NCBI GenBank assembly: GCA_934132915.1
Contig: CAKPAK010000006.1
Coordinates: 1-33,189 of the forward strand
Direction: 5' to 3'
DNA length: 33,189 bases
Source: an uncultured Bacilli bacterium
GTDB taxonomy: Bacteria; Bacillota_I; Bacilli_A; RF39; UBA660
Position 1 is the first letter of the stretch. Each line of letters begins with the position of its first letter. This document shows, piece by piece, positions 23,701-31,687 of the stretch. Made by a program: the position numbers and the translations under genes. The notes beneath the pieces are model-generated. The model was not told the DNA's origin. It saw only the letters and a list, made by a program, of their open reading frames with translations, and did not search any database.

Positions 23701-26519
23701 GCCGAATCAACAAAAGTATCACTTAAACTATTTTCAATAATAACCCCCACAACCGTATCATCATTCAAATCCTCTAGATTTTTAACCGTCTTCCCTAATT
23801 CATTCCTTTCTTCTTCAGTCAAACTTTTCTTTAAAATAGGAGTAACCGTTACAAATGAATCCTTAGGATTCGTTGCAATCCTCGTATCCAAATAATAAGA
23901 AGGCGTCAAATTAAACGTATAAACATTATCTTCAACCTCAATTTGATTTACTCCACTAGAATCATAAACATCAGTAACCTCAACCGTATAAGAACCATTC
24001 AAAGTCCCTGTTGAATTATTCGTAAGTGTAATCATCTTTTCTAGACTATCAATTTTTCCTAAACCTCGACTAGTCGCATCAGTAAATAAGCCATTTTGAA
24101 TCGTAATATTACTAAAAAAGTCAAGGATATCAGAAGCATTCTTCATTTGATAAGTTCCAATTAACTTTTCAGCAACATTATAGCGACCACTATACAATTT
24201 AAGCGTTATCGTCGAAATCTCATCCATAATCGTCGAATTTTGAGGGGCAACCAATTTAGCATCAAAAGTTACCACATTCGCCGAATTATCCGTTCCATCT
24301 TTATTCTGTCCACTGGTATTATCCCCAATAATCTCTAACTGTAATTTATCACTTTTATCGGTGGTTACATAAAAAGTATCTCCAATTTGCACATTCGTAT
24401 GTTGAATATTATCATCATCATAATAATTTCCAAAAACTTTCACCGCATAAGTGGTATTTGAAGATAAATTAGATAACGTAATATCTGAAGTAAGTTTTGA
24501 CGGATCAAAACGAATACTCATATCATTATCTGTCGTTTCTTCATCTTTTAATTTATAATAACGTAAAGTAAAATTATTTTTCTCATTTAAACAAGAACGA
24601 CCAGACATAGGAACCGTACAATTCGCATCAATCAATTGAATCGTACCCGTAACCTTATTCATCGTAGCACTCTTTAATTCAAAACTAATATTAGGCTTAC
24701 TCTTAATTAAAAAGTTACCACTATAATCAGTTGAAACCTCTCGAACCATCTCATTATCATTATATTGAGCAATAATCTTACAACGATAATTAACCCCAGT
24801 TTTTAATTCATCAATTTCATTTAAATTTAAAATTAATTCATCATGATCATTTTTCGTAACCGAATAAACCACAGTAGGATCCAAATTATCAATAGTAATA
24901 TCATCCGCCAAATAAATATTATAAACATAAGAAACAATACTCTTATCCGGATCATTAACATTATCAAGTTCTATCGTAAACTTTACCTCATCAGCATTCG
25001 GCGTTACCTTAACTCCTGAAAGAGTTGGTCTTTTCTTTAAAGTCGTATCAATCCGATGGATCGAATAAAGATTATTATAAGCCGTATTATTAATCCAAAC
25101 CGTTTCAACACTAACTGAATAAGTGGTATTAGAACTTAATCCCTCAAAAACAAAAGCATTATCAACATCTTCCTGTGAAACCGTATATTCATTATTAGCA
25201 GTATTTGCCAACTGACCACTCGATTCATAAAGAACAACTCTAACCTTAGAAACATCCGTATTATCATCAAATTTAACCCGGTAAGATAAACTATCCTCAC
25301 TAGCATAAATCTTCTCTAAAGTAATTCCCAAATCCTTCGTTCGAAAAGTTTTTTGAAAATATTGCTTCTCACTCTCCACACCAACTTCAACAATCGACAA
25401 AGCATATTCCGTATTTGGAGTTAAAGAATCATAAGCCAACTTAAATGTACCATTCGTAAGAGGTACCGTCTGTGGACTAGACTTTTGTCCAGTAGCAACA
25501 TTTGTAAAATAAGCAACAACATTTCCCTTAGCTAAATTTGCATTATTCAGTTGCATAGACAAATCCACCGTAGTCGAAGTAACCGTAGCCTCAATTAATT
25601 CAATCTTAGGACTTTCTGTTGTACTACTAACACCATTACCATTTCCATTTCCGTTTTCTAAACCATTACCATCTTGTCCCGTTCCATTTCCACCTAAACC
25701 AAGCGATTCATCAGTATCGTCAGTCCCATCACCACCACCAGAACCACTCGTTCCATCTACACCATTCCCCTTTTTATCATTCAAATCCAAATCAATATTT
25801 TCATTTCCATTAATTGTAATCTGAGAAAGCAACATCTTAGTATCATTAGAAACACTAATTTTCCCCGTTCCCAAATCAATCACAATATCATTGCCAAGAT
25901 AAAGAAAACTCCCCTCAGCCGTCACTTGATAACTCACATCTTTATTATCGATCTTAACAATTCCATCTTCAACAAATAAAATTTCAAAATAATCCCCATT
26001 CACCCGTTCCGCTGAACTAGGAACCTTCAACTGCAAATTCGAACCCGCAATAATATATTTCTTCTCACTAATTCGTCCAATAAAAGAATCCATCGAAATC
26101 TTTTTCCCATTACTACTTACCGTGTACTTCCTATTATCCGAAGAAATCACATTATCTTTTGTAATATTATAATAAGGAAGCATAGGCGAACTCAAATCTG
26201 CCAAATTAACCAAAGCTCCCTTTTGCAAAAAAGCAATATCTCCATTATCAAAATGAACAAAACTAGCTGGATCTACACTAACCTTATTTGACTTCTTATC
26301 ATTAAAAGTAATCTTATCATCCACACTTTCCTTATACTTCGTATTCGCTGAAAAATAATACTTCTGCTTCGTCTTTGTACTCGTCTCCAAAATATACCCA
26401 TTCAAAGAAAAAACAGAAGAGTGATCCTGATAAAGAGAAAAAGCCCCTACAATAAGAACCCCCAAAGTAACCAAACTAATCAAAATAATAAACACAAACT
26501 TATTCTTGATAAAACCCAT
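20712..26519 (-). CDS. Giant multidomain surface protein with repeated fibronectin-III-like domains
   Basis: 1935 residues from ATG 26519; a GTG at 26531 is also possible. One N-terminal helix (about 5-30) serves as signal or anchor. A beta domain (about 35-245) resembles those of the two downstream proteins, and a Gly/Asn/Asp linker follows (246-300). The rest is a chain of FN3-like modules, seen from the recurring LxxNTxYxxxV motif near residues 362, 460, 580, 685, 1450 and 1770; the region between 690 and 1400 is similar in style but less regular. Cysteines occur in near pairs (DANC/RSC, SCRQ/NGC, QCLY/SEC), suggesting local disulphides. No LPXTG or choline-binding repeats are seen, so it is attached by its N-terminus or released. 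Probable adhesin or envelope scaffold. A consensus promoter lies just upstream. Confidence 0.82.
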   Translation of the reverse strand: MGFIKNKFVFIILISLVTLGVLIVGAFSLYQDHSSVFSLNGYILETSTKTKQKYYFSANTKYKESVDDKITFNDKKSNKVSVDPASFVHFDNGDIAFLQKGALVNLADLSSPMLPYYNITKDNVISSDNRKYTVSSNGKKISMDSFIGRISEKKYIIAGSNLQLKVPSSAERVNGDYFEILFVEDGIVKIDNKDVSYQVTAEGSFLYLGNDIVIDLGTGKISVSNDTKMLLSQITINGNENIDLDLNDKKGNGVDGTSGSGGGDGTDDTDESLGLGGNGTGQDGNGLENGNGNGNGVSSTTESPKIELIEATVTSTTVDLSMQLNNANLAKGNVVAYFTNVATGQKSSPQTVPLTNGTFKLAYDSLTPNTEYALSIVEVGVESEKQYFQKTFRTKDLGITLEKIYASEDSLSYRVKFDDNTDVSKVRVVLYESSGQLANTANNEYTVSQEDVDNAFVFEGLSSNTTYSVSVETVWINNTAYNNLYSIHRIDTTLKKRPTLSGVKVTPNADEVKFTIELDNVNDPDKSIVSYVYNIYLADDITIDNLDPTVVYSVTKNDHDELILNLNEIDELKTGVNYRCKIIAQYNDNEMVREVSTDYSGNFLIKSKPNISFELKSATMNKVTGTIQLIDANCTVPMSGRSCLNEKNNFTLRYYKLKDEETTDNDMSIRFDPSKLTSDITLSNLSSNTTYAVKVFGNYYDDDNIQHTNVQIGDTFYVTTDKSDKLQLEIIGDNTSGQNKDGTDNSANVVTFDAKLVAPQNSTIMDEISTITLKLYSGRYNVAEKLIGTYQMKNASDILDFFSNITIQNGLFTDATSRGLGKIDSLEKMITLTNNSTGTLNGSYTVEVTDVYDSSGVNQIEVEDNVYTFNLTPSYYLDTRIATNPKDSFVTVTPILKKSLTEEERNELGKTVKNLEDLNDDTVVGVIIENSLSDTFVDSAFTYEKATVNFTIYNGTNKKQVKKIPVAMGNKYQPKQITVYLDPSDMDNGDNFTRGYVYRIGFDIDFVTEDGSNPNYRNDALYKVVPIERQDPFYTHYIKNSNEKGITYSFSMNDVDNALFDHSLYYKMKNGDDYLEVSDAFVNDREYHDVFVPFSEQDEYTLYYGRKDTANKIQYVSITNYRFDGKYQYDGNEAYSIIDDKDNVLKLRFNHNGVIDKAYAYRVTIKSKDQGDISDYSRYFLASQLSKISIPTGRVDEEGNEIMEEYPYIAIDYANISKFIGHKMLVYVDVYYDSGLVGIEQSFRNGLILEDAITKKYLNIYNGGSEKKSYSNLEARNMGIYFTKKDYDNDQKMFYLYNQMMDTDNYDPLIGASYYNTNQLATSIGVAFGVDYRNTGMTLIDEKKEYNGIQARLLNVASLKTRDNTYQFNTIVPTISVTSGTNTINSVTIRMRPKGIYGNNQFIKDGKEHKKVYVEFYEDAEFSRKLGVYNSNVTITGSDLLGYSASIDDVTISDLHPDTKYYFRVFAYIDGKYTRLYDSSSTTSYITKDYATSTLNASGILSTIQFSVLPFDYQGESSLKKLTWRLALKETSNYKIRFELFEPDGTTSNEVDPTTGEMHEVPNFRAVNFDGSLGNSCRQSLVGSSENGYVNGCYISVDRSEVKNINNQSIVYQFDGNHFLFGDGHYKLVVYAVPFTNNQYKEEDKVILYQNDSLVSEDVSSGGLRHAINIPLLQEATASLGDTLSAGYTDKSGYYVSFSPKIIDTHKVIKYGKYYARLKDEKGNLVASSSGSNQCLYYLNKENNPNIQKASECSVELNVNSINQKIEFTGLKSNTLYYVELTYQVYRNNVGFSEEEKVSVTPFTDFIYTPIASGITLGTMTASYTNGKNIVLTYNGSTNLANNIVEVDYTISLKGGSSKTTGTYQENIFTINTDKTPRLLIDTSDGSHSENTSFTFRMGNTYIISTKYYYLLNGKKTLLKDQETGNDTFTTILNL

Positions 26520-26551
26520 CGTCTCACCCACTATCCTATTTTATTACCATA

Positions 26552-26580
26552 ATTATAACATTCCCCAAGACCAATGTCAA
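26552..26580 (-). promoter_or_regulatory. Consensus sigma-A promoter of the FN3 operon
   Basis: On the minus strand TTGACA (26575-26580), a 17-base spacer and TATAAT (26552-26557) with TG two bases before it: both hexamers perfect and an extended -10. It is the strongest promoter in the window and implies high vegetative expression of the three surface proteins. Confidence 0.9.
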
Positions 26581-26601
26581 TTTACCCAAAACACTTATTT
26601 C

Positions 26602-26659
26602 AAAAAAATACTTACCTAGAATACCACTTTAATTAAAGCATATTCTAAATAAGTATTTT
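26602..26659 (-). terminator. Terminator of the murG-murB-divIB operon
   Basis: On the minus strand AAAATACTTATTTAGAATA (26641-26659) pairs over 19 bp, with two G-U pairs, to TATTCTAGGTAAGTATTTT (26605-26623) and runs into seven T. It starts four bases after the divIB stop and ends 22 bases before the FN3 promoter's -35. Confidence 0.9.
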
Positions 26660-26662
26660 AAC

Positions 26663-27340
26663 TTAATTTTTAATTTCAACATAATCTCCAGAATCCAAAT
26701 AAATAATTCCCGTATGCCCATCCAATTTATCCCGAATTTGATTATATTTATTTAATTTTAAAATCTTAGTCAAAGTAATATATACCAAATTCCCATCATT
26801 CATATAAAGTAAAAAACGCTCCTCATCAACCTCTAAAGGCTGATATTCAATCTCCGATACCTGCCGCAAAATATTTTGATCAACACTCCCCATTTTCTTC
26901 ACAAACTTCGAATAAATCTTCTGATCAGCAATTTCATTCAAAAGAAGAGGAACATCCGAAAGATGATACTGATTCTCCAGAACCAGACCATTTTCTAAAA
27001 TAACAGAATCCCCAAAAAGGCAAATAGGAGAATATTCCGAAATATCCACAACAACAATATTTCCCATTCTTTTATGAACACGCACTCCACCCACATAAGG
27101 ACTCTTCAAAATTCCTTTACGAATCGATGAATAACGCGTTAATAAAAAAGAAGGATATTGATCCAACCCCGATAACCGCAAGATTTCCTGATCAGAAACA
27201 ATTTGATTGCCCTTTACATAAATATTTTTCACAGGCATCGTTATTCCATAATAAATAAGCAAAAAAATACCACAAAAAAGAACAATAAATAAAATAATAT
27301 TTTTTACCTTAAATACCCTCTTTTTTTTCTTTTTTGCCAT
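26663..27340 (-). CDS. divIB: Cell division protein DivIB/FtsQ
   Basis: 225 residues: a Lys-rich cytoplasmic start (KKKKKRVFK), one helix (about 14-32), then a POTRA domain (PVKNIYVKGNQIVSDQEILRLSGL) and the beta domain. DivIB/FtsQ links the divisome subcomplexes FtsL/DivIC and the septal synthase. AGGTGATATAAAG precedes ATG 27340, eleven bases after murB. The order murG-murB-divIB matches the Gram-positive division and cell-wall cluster. It is a little short compared with the 260 or so residues of B. subtilis DivIB, because its C-terminal tail is minimal. Confidence 0.92.
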   Translation of the reverse strand: MAKKKKKRVFKVKNIILFIVLFCGIFLLIYYGITMPVKNIYVKGNQIVSDQEILRLSGLDQYPSFLLTRYSSIRKGILKSPYVGGVRVHKRMGNIVVVDISEYSPICLFGDSVILENGLVLENQYHLSDVPLLLNEIADQKIYSKFVKKMGSVDQNILRQVSEIEYQPLEVDEERFLLYMNDGNLVYITLTKILKLNKYNQIRDKLDGHTGIIYLDSGDYVEIKN

Positions 27341-27351
27341 CTTTATATCAC

Positions 27352-28242
27352 CTAATCCACAATAATTTGTTCCAAAACCAATTCAACACCAAATTTATCT
27401 TTTACTTCCCCTTCTACCTTATCAATCAACCGCACAACATCTTCCCCTGTTGCTCCTCCTACATTAACAATAAAATTCGCATGCTTATCAGAAATCATCG
27501 CCCCATTTAAAACATAACCCTTAAGACCAGCTTTCTCAATCAATTCGCCAGCATACATCCCCTCTGGATTACGAAATACCGATCCCGCTGAAGGAAAATT
27601 TAAAGGCTGCGTTTCAATCCTCTTGACCCGTCTCTTGCTAACTTTTTCCATAATCGCTAACTTATCACCATGCTGAAGCTTTAAAGTTGCTGCAACAACA
27701 TAATAAAAAGAATTTTTTTTAAAGAAAGAATCTCGATAAGAAAATTCTAAATCCTCTCCTCGCATGGTCACCACTTCATACTTAGGATTCACTACCGTAA
27801 CCGATAAAACCGTCGAACCAAGATCACATTGATAAGCACCAGCATTCATCGCAATACTAGCGCCAACTGCACCAGGAATCCCCGTCGCAAACTCAAGACC
27901 TAGAAGTCCAAGTTGACAAGTTTCTAAAGCAAGTTTTTGTAAAGAATATCCCGCACCAACATAGACCACATCATCATCAATCTTTAACTGATTAAAATGC
28001 GATAAATGAATAATCACCCCATCATAATACGCCATCTTTAAAATTACATTACTACCATTTCCCAAAACCAAATATTTTTCTCCACTAACCGCTAACGCTT
28101 TCAATAAAGAAACAAATTCCTCTATATCACGAGGAAAAACCAAATATTTCGCTATCACTTCAAAACGATAAGTATTATACAATTTCAAATTAGCATTTTC
28201 TAAATACTCATAATTATTCTTCTCAATAAAATTTTTTATCAT
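27352..28242 (-). CDS. murB: UDP-N-acetylenolpyruvoylglucosamine reductase
   Basis: FAD enzyme that makes UDP-MurNAc in peptidoglycan precursor synthesis. 296 residues. The FAD domain shows LGNGSNVIL (about 60) and GIPGAVGASIAMNAGAY (about 122-138). The substrate domain has YRDSFFKK, the catalytic serine in SAGSVFRNP (about 217), GELIEKAGLKG and the closing Glu in LVLEQIIVD. The layout is the shorter type II MurB typical of Gram-positive bacteria. ATG 28242 lies inside the last codons of murG (20-base overlap, AAGGA site within murG), so translation is coupled. Confidence 0.96.
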   Translation of the reverse strand: MIKNFIEKNNYEYLENANLKLYNTYRFEVIAKYLVFPRDIEEFVSLLKALAVSGEKYLVLGNGSNVILKMAYYDGVIIHLSHFNQLKIDDDVVYVGAGYSLQKLALETCQLGLLGLEFATGIPGAVGASIAMNAGAYQCDLGSTVLSVTVVNPKYEVVTMRGEDLEFSYRDSFFKKNSFYYVVAATLKLQHGDKLAIMEKVSKRRVKRIETQPLNFPSAGSVFRNPEGMYAGELIEKAGLKGYVLNGAMISDKHANFIVNVGGATGEDVVRLIDKVEGEVKDKFGVELVLEQIIVD

Positions 28243-29317
28243 TTAGTATCATTTCCTTCAATATGTCATAAATTCTTGTAGAAGAATCCTTTATTCCCAA
28301 TTGACTAACATTTTTCTTAATCCTCTGATATTTTTTCTCATCATCAAGAATATCATCAATCATATGAATAAAAGCAATTTTATTCAAATCTTTTTCCTCC
28401 ATTATCAAAGCCGCATCTTTATTGACCAAATCCATAGCATTCTTATATTGATGATTATTCGTTACATAAGGACTAGGAATAAAAATCGTCGGAATACCAA
28501 GCGCGGTAATTTCACTCATTGTTGAAGCCCCAGCTCGAGAAACCATCAAATCCGTAACCTTCATCACCGAAGGAAGTTCCTGAATAAAAGGCACCACTTT
28601 AACATTAGAAGGAAAACGCTTAGATTTAATGGAAGAATAATAATGTTCCCCTGTAACAAATAAAACCTCATAATTTTTATTGCGAAAACCATATAAAAAC
28701 TCAACCATTTTCTCGTTTACAGTCCGACTTCCTAAACTCCCCATCACAATCAAAACTAACTTTTTATCCTCACTAAGCCCAAAATCACTCTTCTTTGCCT
28801 TTTTTACCTGAATAGCCTTCTCGCTACAAGGATTACCAGTCAAAACCACCTTATCACGAGGAAAATCATCTAACGTAGAATCAAAACTAACCCCAATCTT
28901 ATCCGCATACTTACTCAAATAACGATTAGATAACCCAACAACAGAATTCTGTTCATGAATAAACGTCTTACACCCAAGCTTATGCGCCGCCCATATTACC
29001 GGCGCCGTAACATAACCACCAGCTCCAATCACCACATCCGGTTGAAACTGTTCAATAATCTTCAAACATCTCTTTCTCGCCCGCAAAAATCGAAACAAAG
29101 TCTTAAAATTATCTAACGTAATTTTCCGAATAAAACCAGTAACTTCTATCGCTTCATAAGGAATACCAAGAGAAGGAATCAAATCTTTCTCCATTCGATT
29201 ATGGGTCCCAATATAAATAAATTCACTATTCGGCTCTTCCTCTTTAATTTTATTAATCATCGCCAAAGCAGGATAAATATGTCCTCCCGTACCACCAGCG
29301 CTAATAACAACACGCAT
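28223..29317 (-). CDS. murG: MurG, lipid II-forming GlcNAc transferase
   Basis: Adds GlcNAc to lipid I at the inner membrane face. 364 residues from ATG 29317, chosen because it gives the canonical MRVVISAGGTGGHIYPALA start with GAGGTGG before it; the frame is open further up but that part is non-coding in character. Also seen are HEQNSVVGLSNR (about 125), MGSLGSRTVNEKM (about 190) and SRAGASTMSEI (about 260), which bind the sugar nucleotide. First gene of a three-gene operon, with promoter elements at 29345-29417. Confidence 0.96.
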   Translation of the reverse strand: MRVVISAGGTGGHIYPALAMINKIKEEEPNSEFIYIGTHNRMEKDLIPSLGIPYEAIEVTGFIRKITLDNFKTLFRFLRARKRCLKIIEQFQPDVVIGAGGYVTAPVIWAAHKLGCKTFIHEQNSVVGLSNRYLSKYADKIGVSFDSTLDDFPRDKVVLTGNPCSEKAIQVKKAKKSDFGLSEDKKLVLIVMGSLGSRTVNEKMVEFLYGFRNKNYEVLFVTGEHYYSSIKSKRFPSNVKVVPFIQELPSVMKVTDLMVSRAGASTMSEITALGIPTIFIPSPYVTNNHQYKNAMDLVNKDAALIMEEKDLNKIAFIHMIDDILDDEKKYQRIKKNVSQLGIKDSSTRIYDILKEMILNDKKFY

Positions 29318-29344
29318 AAAATCCACCTCACTTATATCAAACAT

Positions 29345-29372
29345 ATTATAACAAAATTTCACCATAAAACAA
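29345..29372 (-). promoter_or_regulatory. Promoter of the murG operon
   Basis: On the minus strand TATAAT (29345-29350) with TTGTTT (29367-29372) 16 bases upstream, 28 bases before the murG ATG. A second candidate further up has a perfect TTGACA (29412-29417) and TATAAT (29387-29392) but a 19-base spacer, and its -10 lies in an inverted repeat. Confidence 0.55.
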
Positions 29373-29379
29373 AATATCT

Positions 29380-29408
29380 CACTATAATTATACAAAAAAA
29401 TTATAGTG
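29380..29408. repeat. Inverted repeat upstream of murG
   Basis: CACTATAATT (29380-29389) is the exact inverted copy of AATTATAGTG (29399-29408), with a nine-base A-rich centre. It covers a TATAAT, so it could be an operator over the distal murG promoter or part of the pilD 3' end. No T-run follows on the minus strand; toward plus the context is also not that of a good terminator. Confidence 0.5.
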
Positions 29409-29437
29409 TTATGTCAATGACCAACTAAATCAGTATT

Positions 29438-30202
29438 TTACTTCATTAAAAAAGTCAAAATATCATCCAATCCCAATTTAGACACCATCACAAGAATAGC
29501 AGCCATACTAAGAAAAGGACCAAAAGGAATAATATTCTCTTTATCCGAAAACAAGATCAACAAAGCAATCGGAAAAGCAATAAAAGTAGCCAAAAAAATC
29601 GTAACAATCGCCATCGGAAGCCCCAATACCATGCCAAACAAAAACATCAACTTAATGTCTCCTCCCCCCAACGATTCCCGACCAAAAGCTTTATCCCCAA
29701 TCCACTTAATCGCATACATCGCCAAAAATGCCCCAACACCAGAATAAATATGATAAGCAGCACTCTCCAATCCAGAACCAAAAACATACAAAAGAGCAAG
29801 CAATAACGTCGAAAAAATAAGCACCTCATCCAAAATAATCATATACTCAATATCACTAACAATAACCGTAACCAACGATGACACAAAAACAAGTGCTACG
29901 ATAAATTGAAAACTAAAATGAAAAGAATGATAACAAGCAGCATAAAGCAATCCCGTAACAATTTCAACCACCAAATAACTAAGAGGAATCTTACTATGAC
30001 AATGCTTGCATTTTCCACGCAAAATCAAATAAGAAATAATAGGAATATTCTCATACCATTTCAAATAATGATTACACTTAGGACAATGAGAACCAGGAAA
30101 AACGATGGATTCATCACAAGACAACCGAGTCGCCACAACATGAAAAAAAGATCCCATCACCGCACCAATAATAAAAAACATCACATGATAAAAAATCTCC
30201 AT
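29438..30202 (-). CDS. pilD: Prepilin peptidase (type IV pilin leader peptidase)
   Basis: Membrane aspartyl protease that cleaves and usually N-methylates type IV prepilins. 254 residues from ATG 30202, seven bases after AAGGAG; a TTG at 30205 is in frame. The N-terminal cytoplasmic domain has two CxxC pairs (CPKC, CKHC) that bind zinc in this family, with the usual YENIPIISYLILRGKC between them. The catalytic aspartates are in VSDIEYM (about residue 115) and GGGDIKLM (about 180). Around seven helices. It lies 20 bases after pilC and forms one transcript with it. No pilin or pilus ATPase gene is in the window. Confidence 0.94.
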   Translation of the reverse strand: MEIFYHVMFFIIGAVMGSFFHVVATRLSCDESIVFPGSHCPKCNHYLKWYENIPIISYLILRGKCKHCHSKIPLSYLVVEIVTGLLYAACYHSFHFSFQFIVALVFVSSLVTVIVSDIEYMIILDEVLIFSTLLLALLYVFGSGLESAAYHIYSGVGAFLAMYAIKWIGDKAFGRESLGGGDIKLMFLFGMVLGLPMAIVTIFLATFIAFPIALLILFSDKENIIPFGPFLSMAAILVMVSKLGLDDILTFLMK

Positions 30203-30222
30203 CAAAACACTCCTTACCCTAT

Positions 30223-31587
30223 CTAAACAATTTGCTCATACATACTAAACATCGGTACAACAACCGCCAAAAGAACAATACCAACAATCACCGCAAGAAA
30301 AATAATCATCACTGGCTCAATTAAACTCTTCAATTGCGCAATCAAATTCTTCTGTTCCGTATTATAATATTCAGCCACCTTGGCCATCATCGCCCCAAGA
30401 CGCCCCGTTCTCTCCCCTGTAAGCAACATCTCATAGGCAATTGGTGGAAAAGCCCATTGATCTTTAAAAGCAGGACTTACCCCATTCCCATTACTAAGAT
30501 TAAGAACCGCTTGCTTGATCAAATTTTTATAAATCTCATTAGACGTAACTTTCCCCAAAATTTCCATACTATCCGTAATAAAAACATCATAATTAATCAA
30601 AGAAGCAAACGTCTTAGTAAACATGATAACTTCCTTATAAATAATAATATTTTTAACAACCGGAATATGCATCAAAAAATACTGAACCCAATACCGAAAA
30701 GTCGTAATATTTTTATACATAATCGTTAAAATCGTAAAAATAGCAATAATAACCAAAATCACATAAACCAAATTCGCCGCTAAAAAATCACTCATATTAA
30801 CAATCATCACCGTAATTGGAGGAAGCTCACTACCAATTTGCGCATACATATCCGTAAACTCTGGAACAACAAACAAAATAATATAAACCAACACCACAAT
30901 TGCAATAATAAAAATAACAACCGGATAAGTCATCGCACTAACAATTTGTTTTCGATTCTCATCAATCGTTTTATAATAATCCGCCATATCGTCCAAAACA
31001 CCCGTTAAATTCCCTGTAAGTTCAGAAGTTTTAATCATATTAATTAACAGCTTAGGAAAAACACTACCTTGCTTCTTCAATGCCTCACTAAAAGTTTCAC
31101 CAGTTGTCAACTCAAACACAATACGATTATACAAATTCCTTGTTTTCTTATCTCGAGCTTGCTTCGCTAAAATATTAATCGAATCAATCAACGGAATACC
31201 CGCTTTAATATAAGTGGATAACTGGGTCAAAAAGAAATTCAAATCCTTTTCCCGCATCTGTCTCGTCGTAAGTTGAACAAGCCCCAATTGGTTAAACAAT
31301 TGATCCTCCTCAATACTAAGAACATCATACCCTTGATTCATCAAAAAAGAATGAACATCAAGTTTAGATAAAGCATCTAACTTGCCATCCGTAATATTTC
31401 CTTTCTTATCACGGACTTTATACCGATAACGAATATTTTTTGTATTTTTTATAGCATCCTGCGCGGTAAGTTCCATTACCTTAAGTTGCAAATTTTTTTC
31501 TCTCTTTGCCACACTTTTTTTATCATTACCATCCTTAGAACCACCAATCGGTTGATTCAATGCCTGAATTATCTTTGAAAGACCCAT
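30223..31587 (-). CDS. pilC: Type IV pilus / type II secretion inner-membrane protein PilC (GspF family)
   Basis: Platform protein of type IV pili or a ComG-like DNA-uptake pseudopilus. 454 residues, against about 400 in typical PilC and 320 in ComGB. An extra polar N-terminus of about 50 residues precedes the start domain (YRYKVRDKKGNITDGKLDALSKLDVHSFLMNQGYDVLSI). Two GspF repeats follow (FFLTQLSTYIKAGIPLIDSI, about 113; and MFTKTFASLINYDVFITDSM, about 320) with three helices, the last at the C-terminus. AAAAGGAGG precedes the start. Divergent from the yqfQ-like gene. The full-length N-terminal domain favours the pilus or type II form over ComGB. Confidence 0.93.
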   Translation of the reverse strand: MGLSKIIQALNQPIGGSKDGNDKKSVAKREKNLQLKVMELTAQDAIKNTKNIRYRYKVRDKKGNITDGKLDALSKLDVHSFLMNQGYDVLSIEEDQLFNQLGLVQLTTRQMREKDLNFFLTQLSTYIKAGIPLIDSINILAKQARDKKTRNLYNRIVFELTTGETFSEALKKQGSVFPKLLINMIKTSELTGNLTGVLDDMADYYKTIDENRKQIVSAMTYPVVIFIIAIVVLVYIILFVVPEFTDMYAQIGSELPPITVMIVNMSDFLAANLVYVILVIIAIFTILTIMYKNITTFRYWVQYFLMHIPVVKNIIIYKEVIMFTKTFASLINYDVFITDSMEILGKVTSNEIYKNLIKQAVLNLSNGNGVSPAFKDQWAFPPIAYEMLLTGERTGRLGAMMAKVAEYYNTEQKNLIAQLKSLIEPVMIIFLAVIVGIVLLAVVVPMFSMYEQIV

Positions 31588-31639
31588 CGCAGAACCTCCT
31601 TTTATTCTATTTCCAATTTTATTTTAACACATTTTTTTA

Positions 31640-31666
31640 ACTTTTCCTAGTTTTTTACATATATTA
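31640..31666 (+). promoter_or_regulatory. Putative sigma-K-type promoter of the yqfQ-like gene
   Basis: AC (31640-31641), 16 bases, then CATATATTA (31658-31666), the same AC-N16-CATAnnnTA layout as before the yjcZ-like pair. The ATG follows 21 bases later. A vegetative TATAAT overlaps (31665-31670), so sigma-A use cannot be excluded, although I see no -35 for it. Confidence 0.5.
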
Positions 31667-31687
31667 TAATAAAGAGGTGAAACAATA

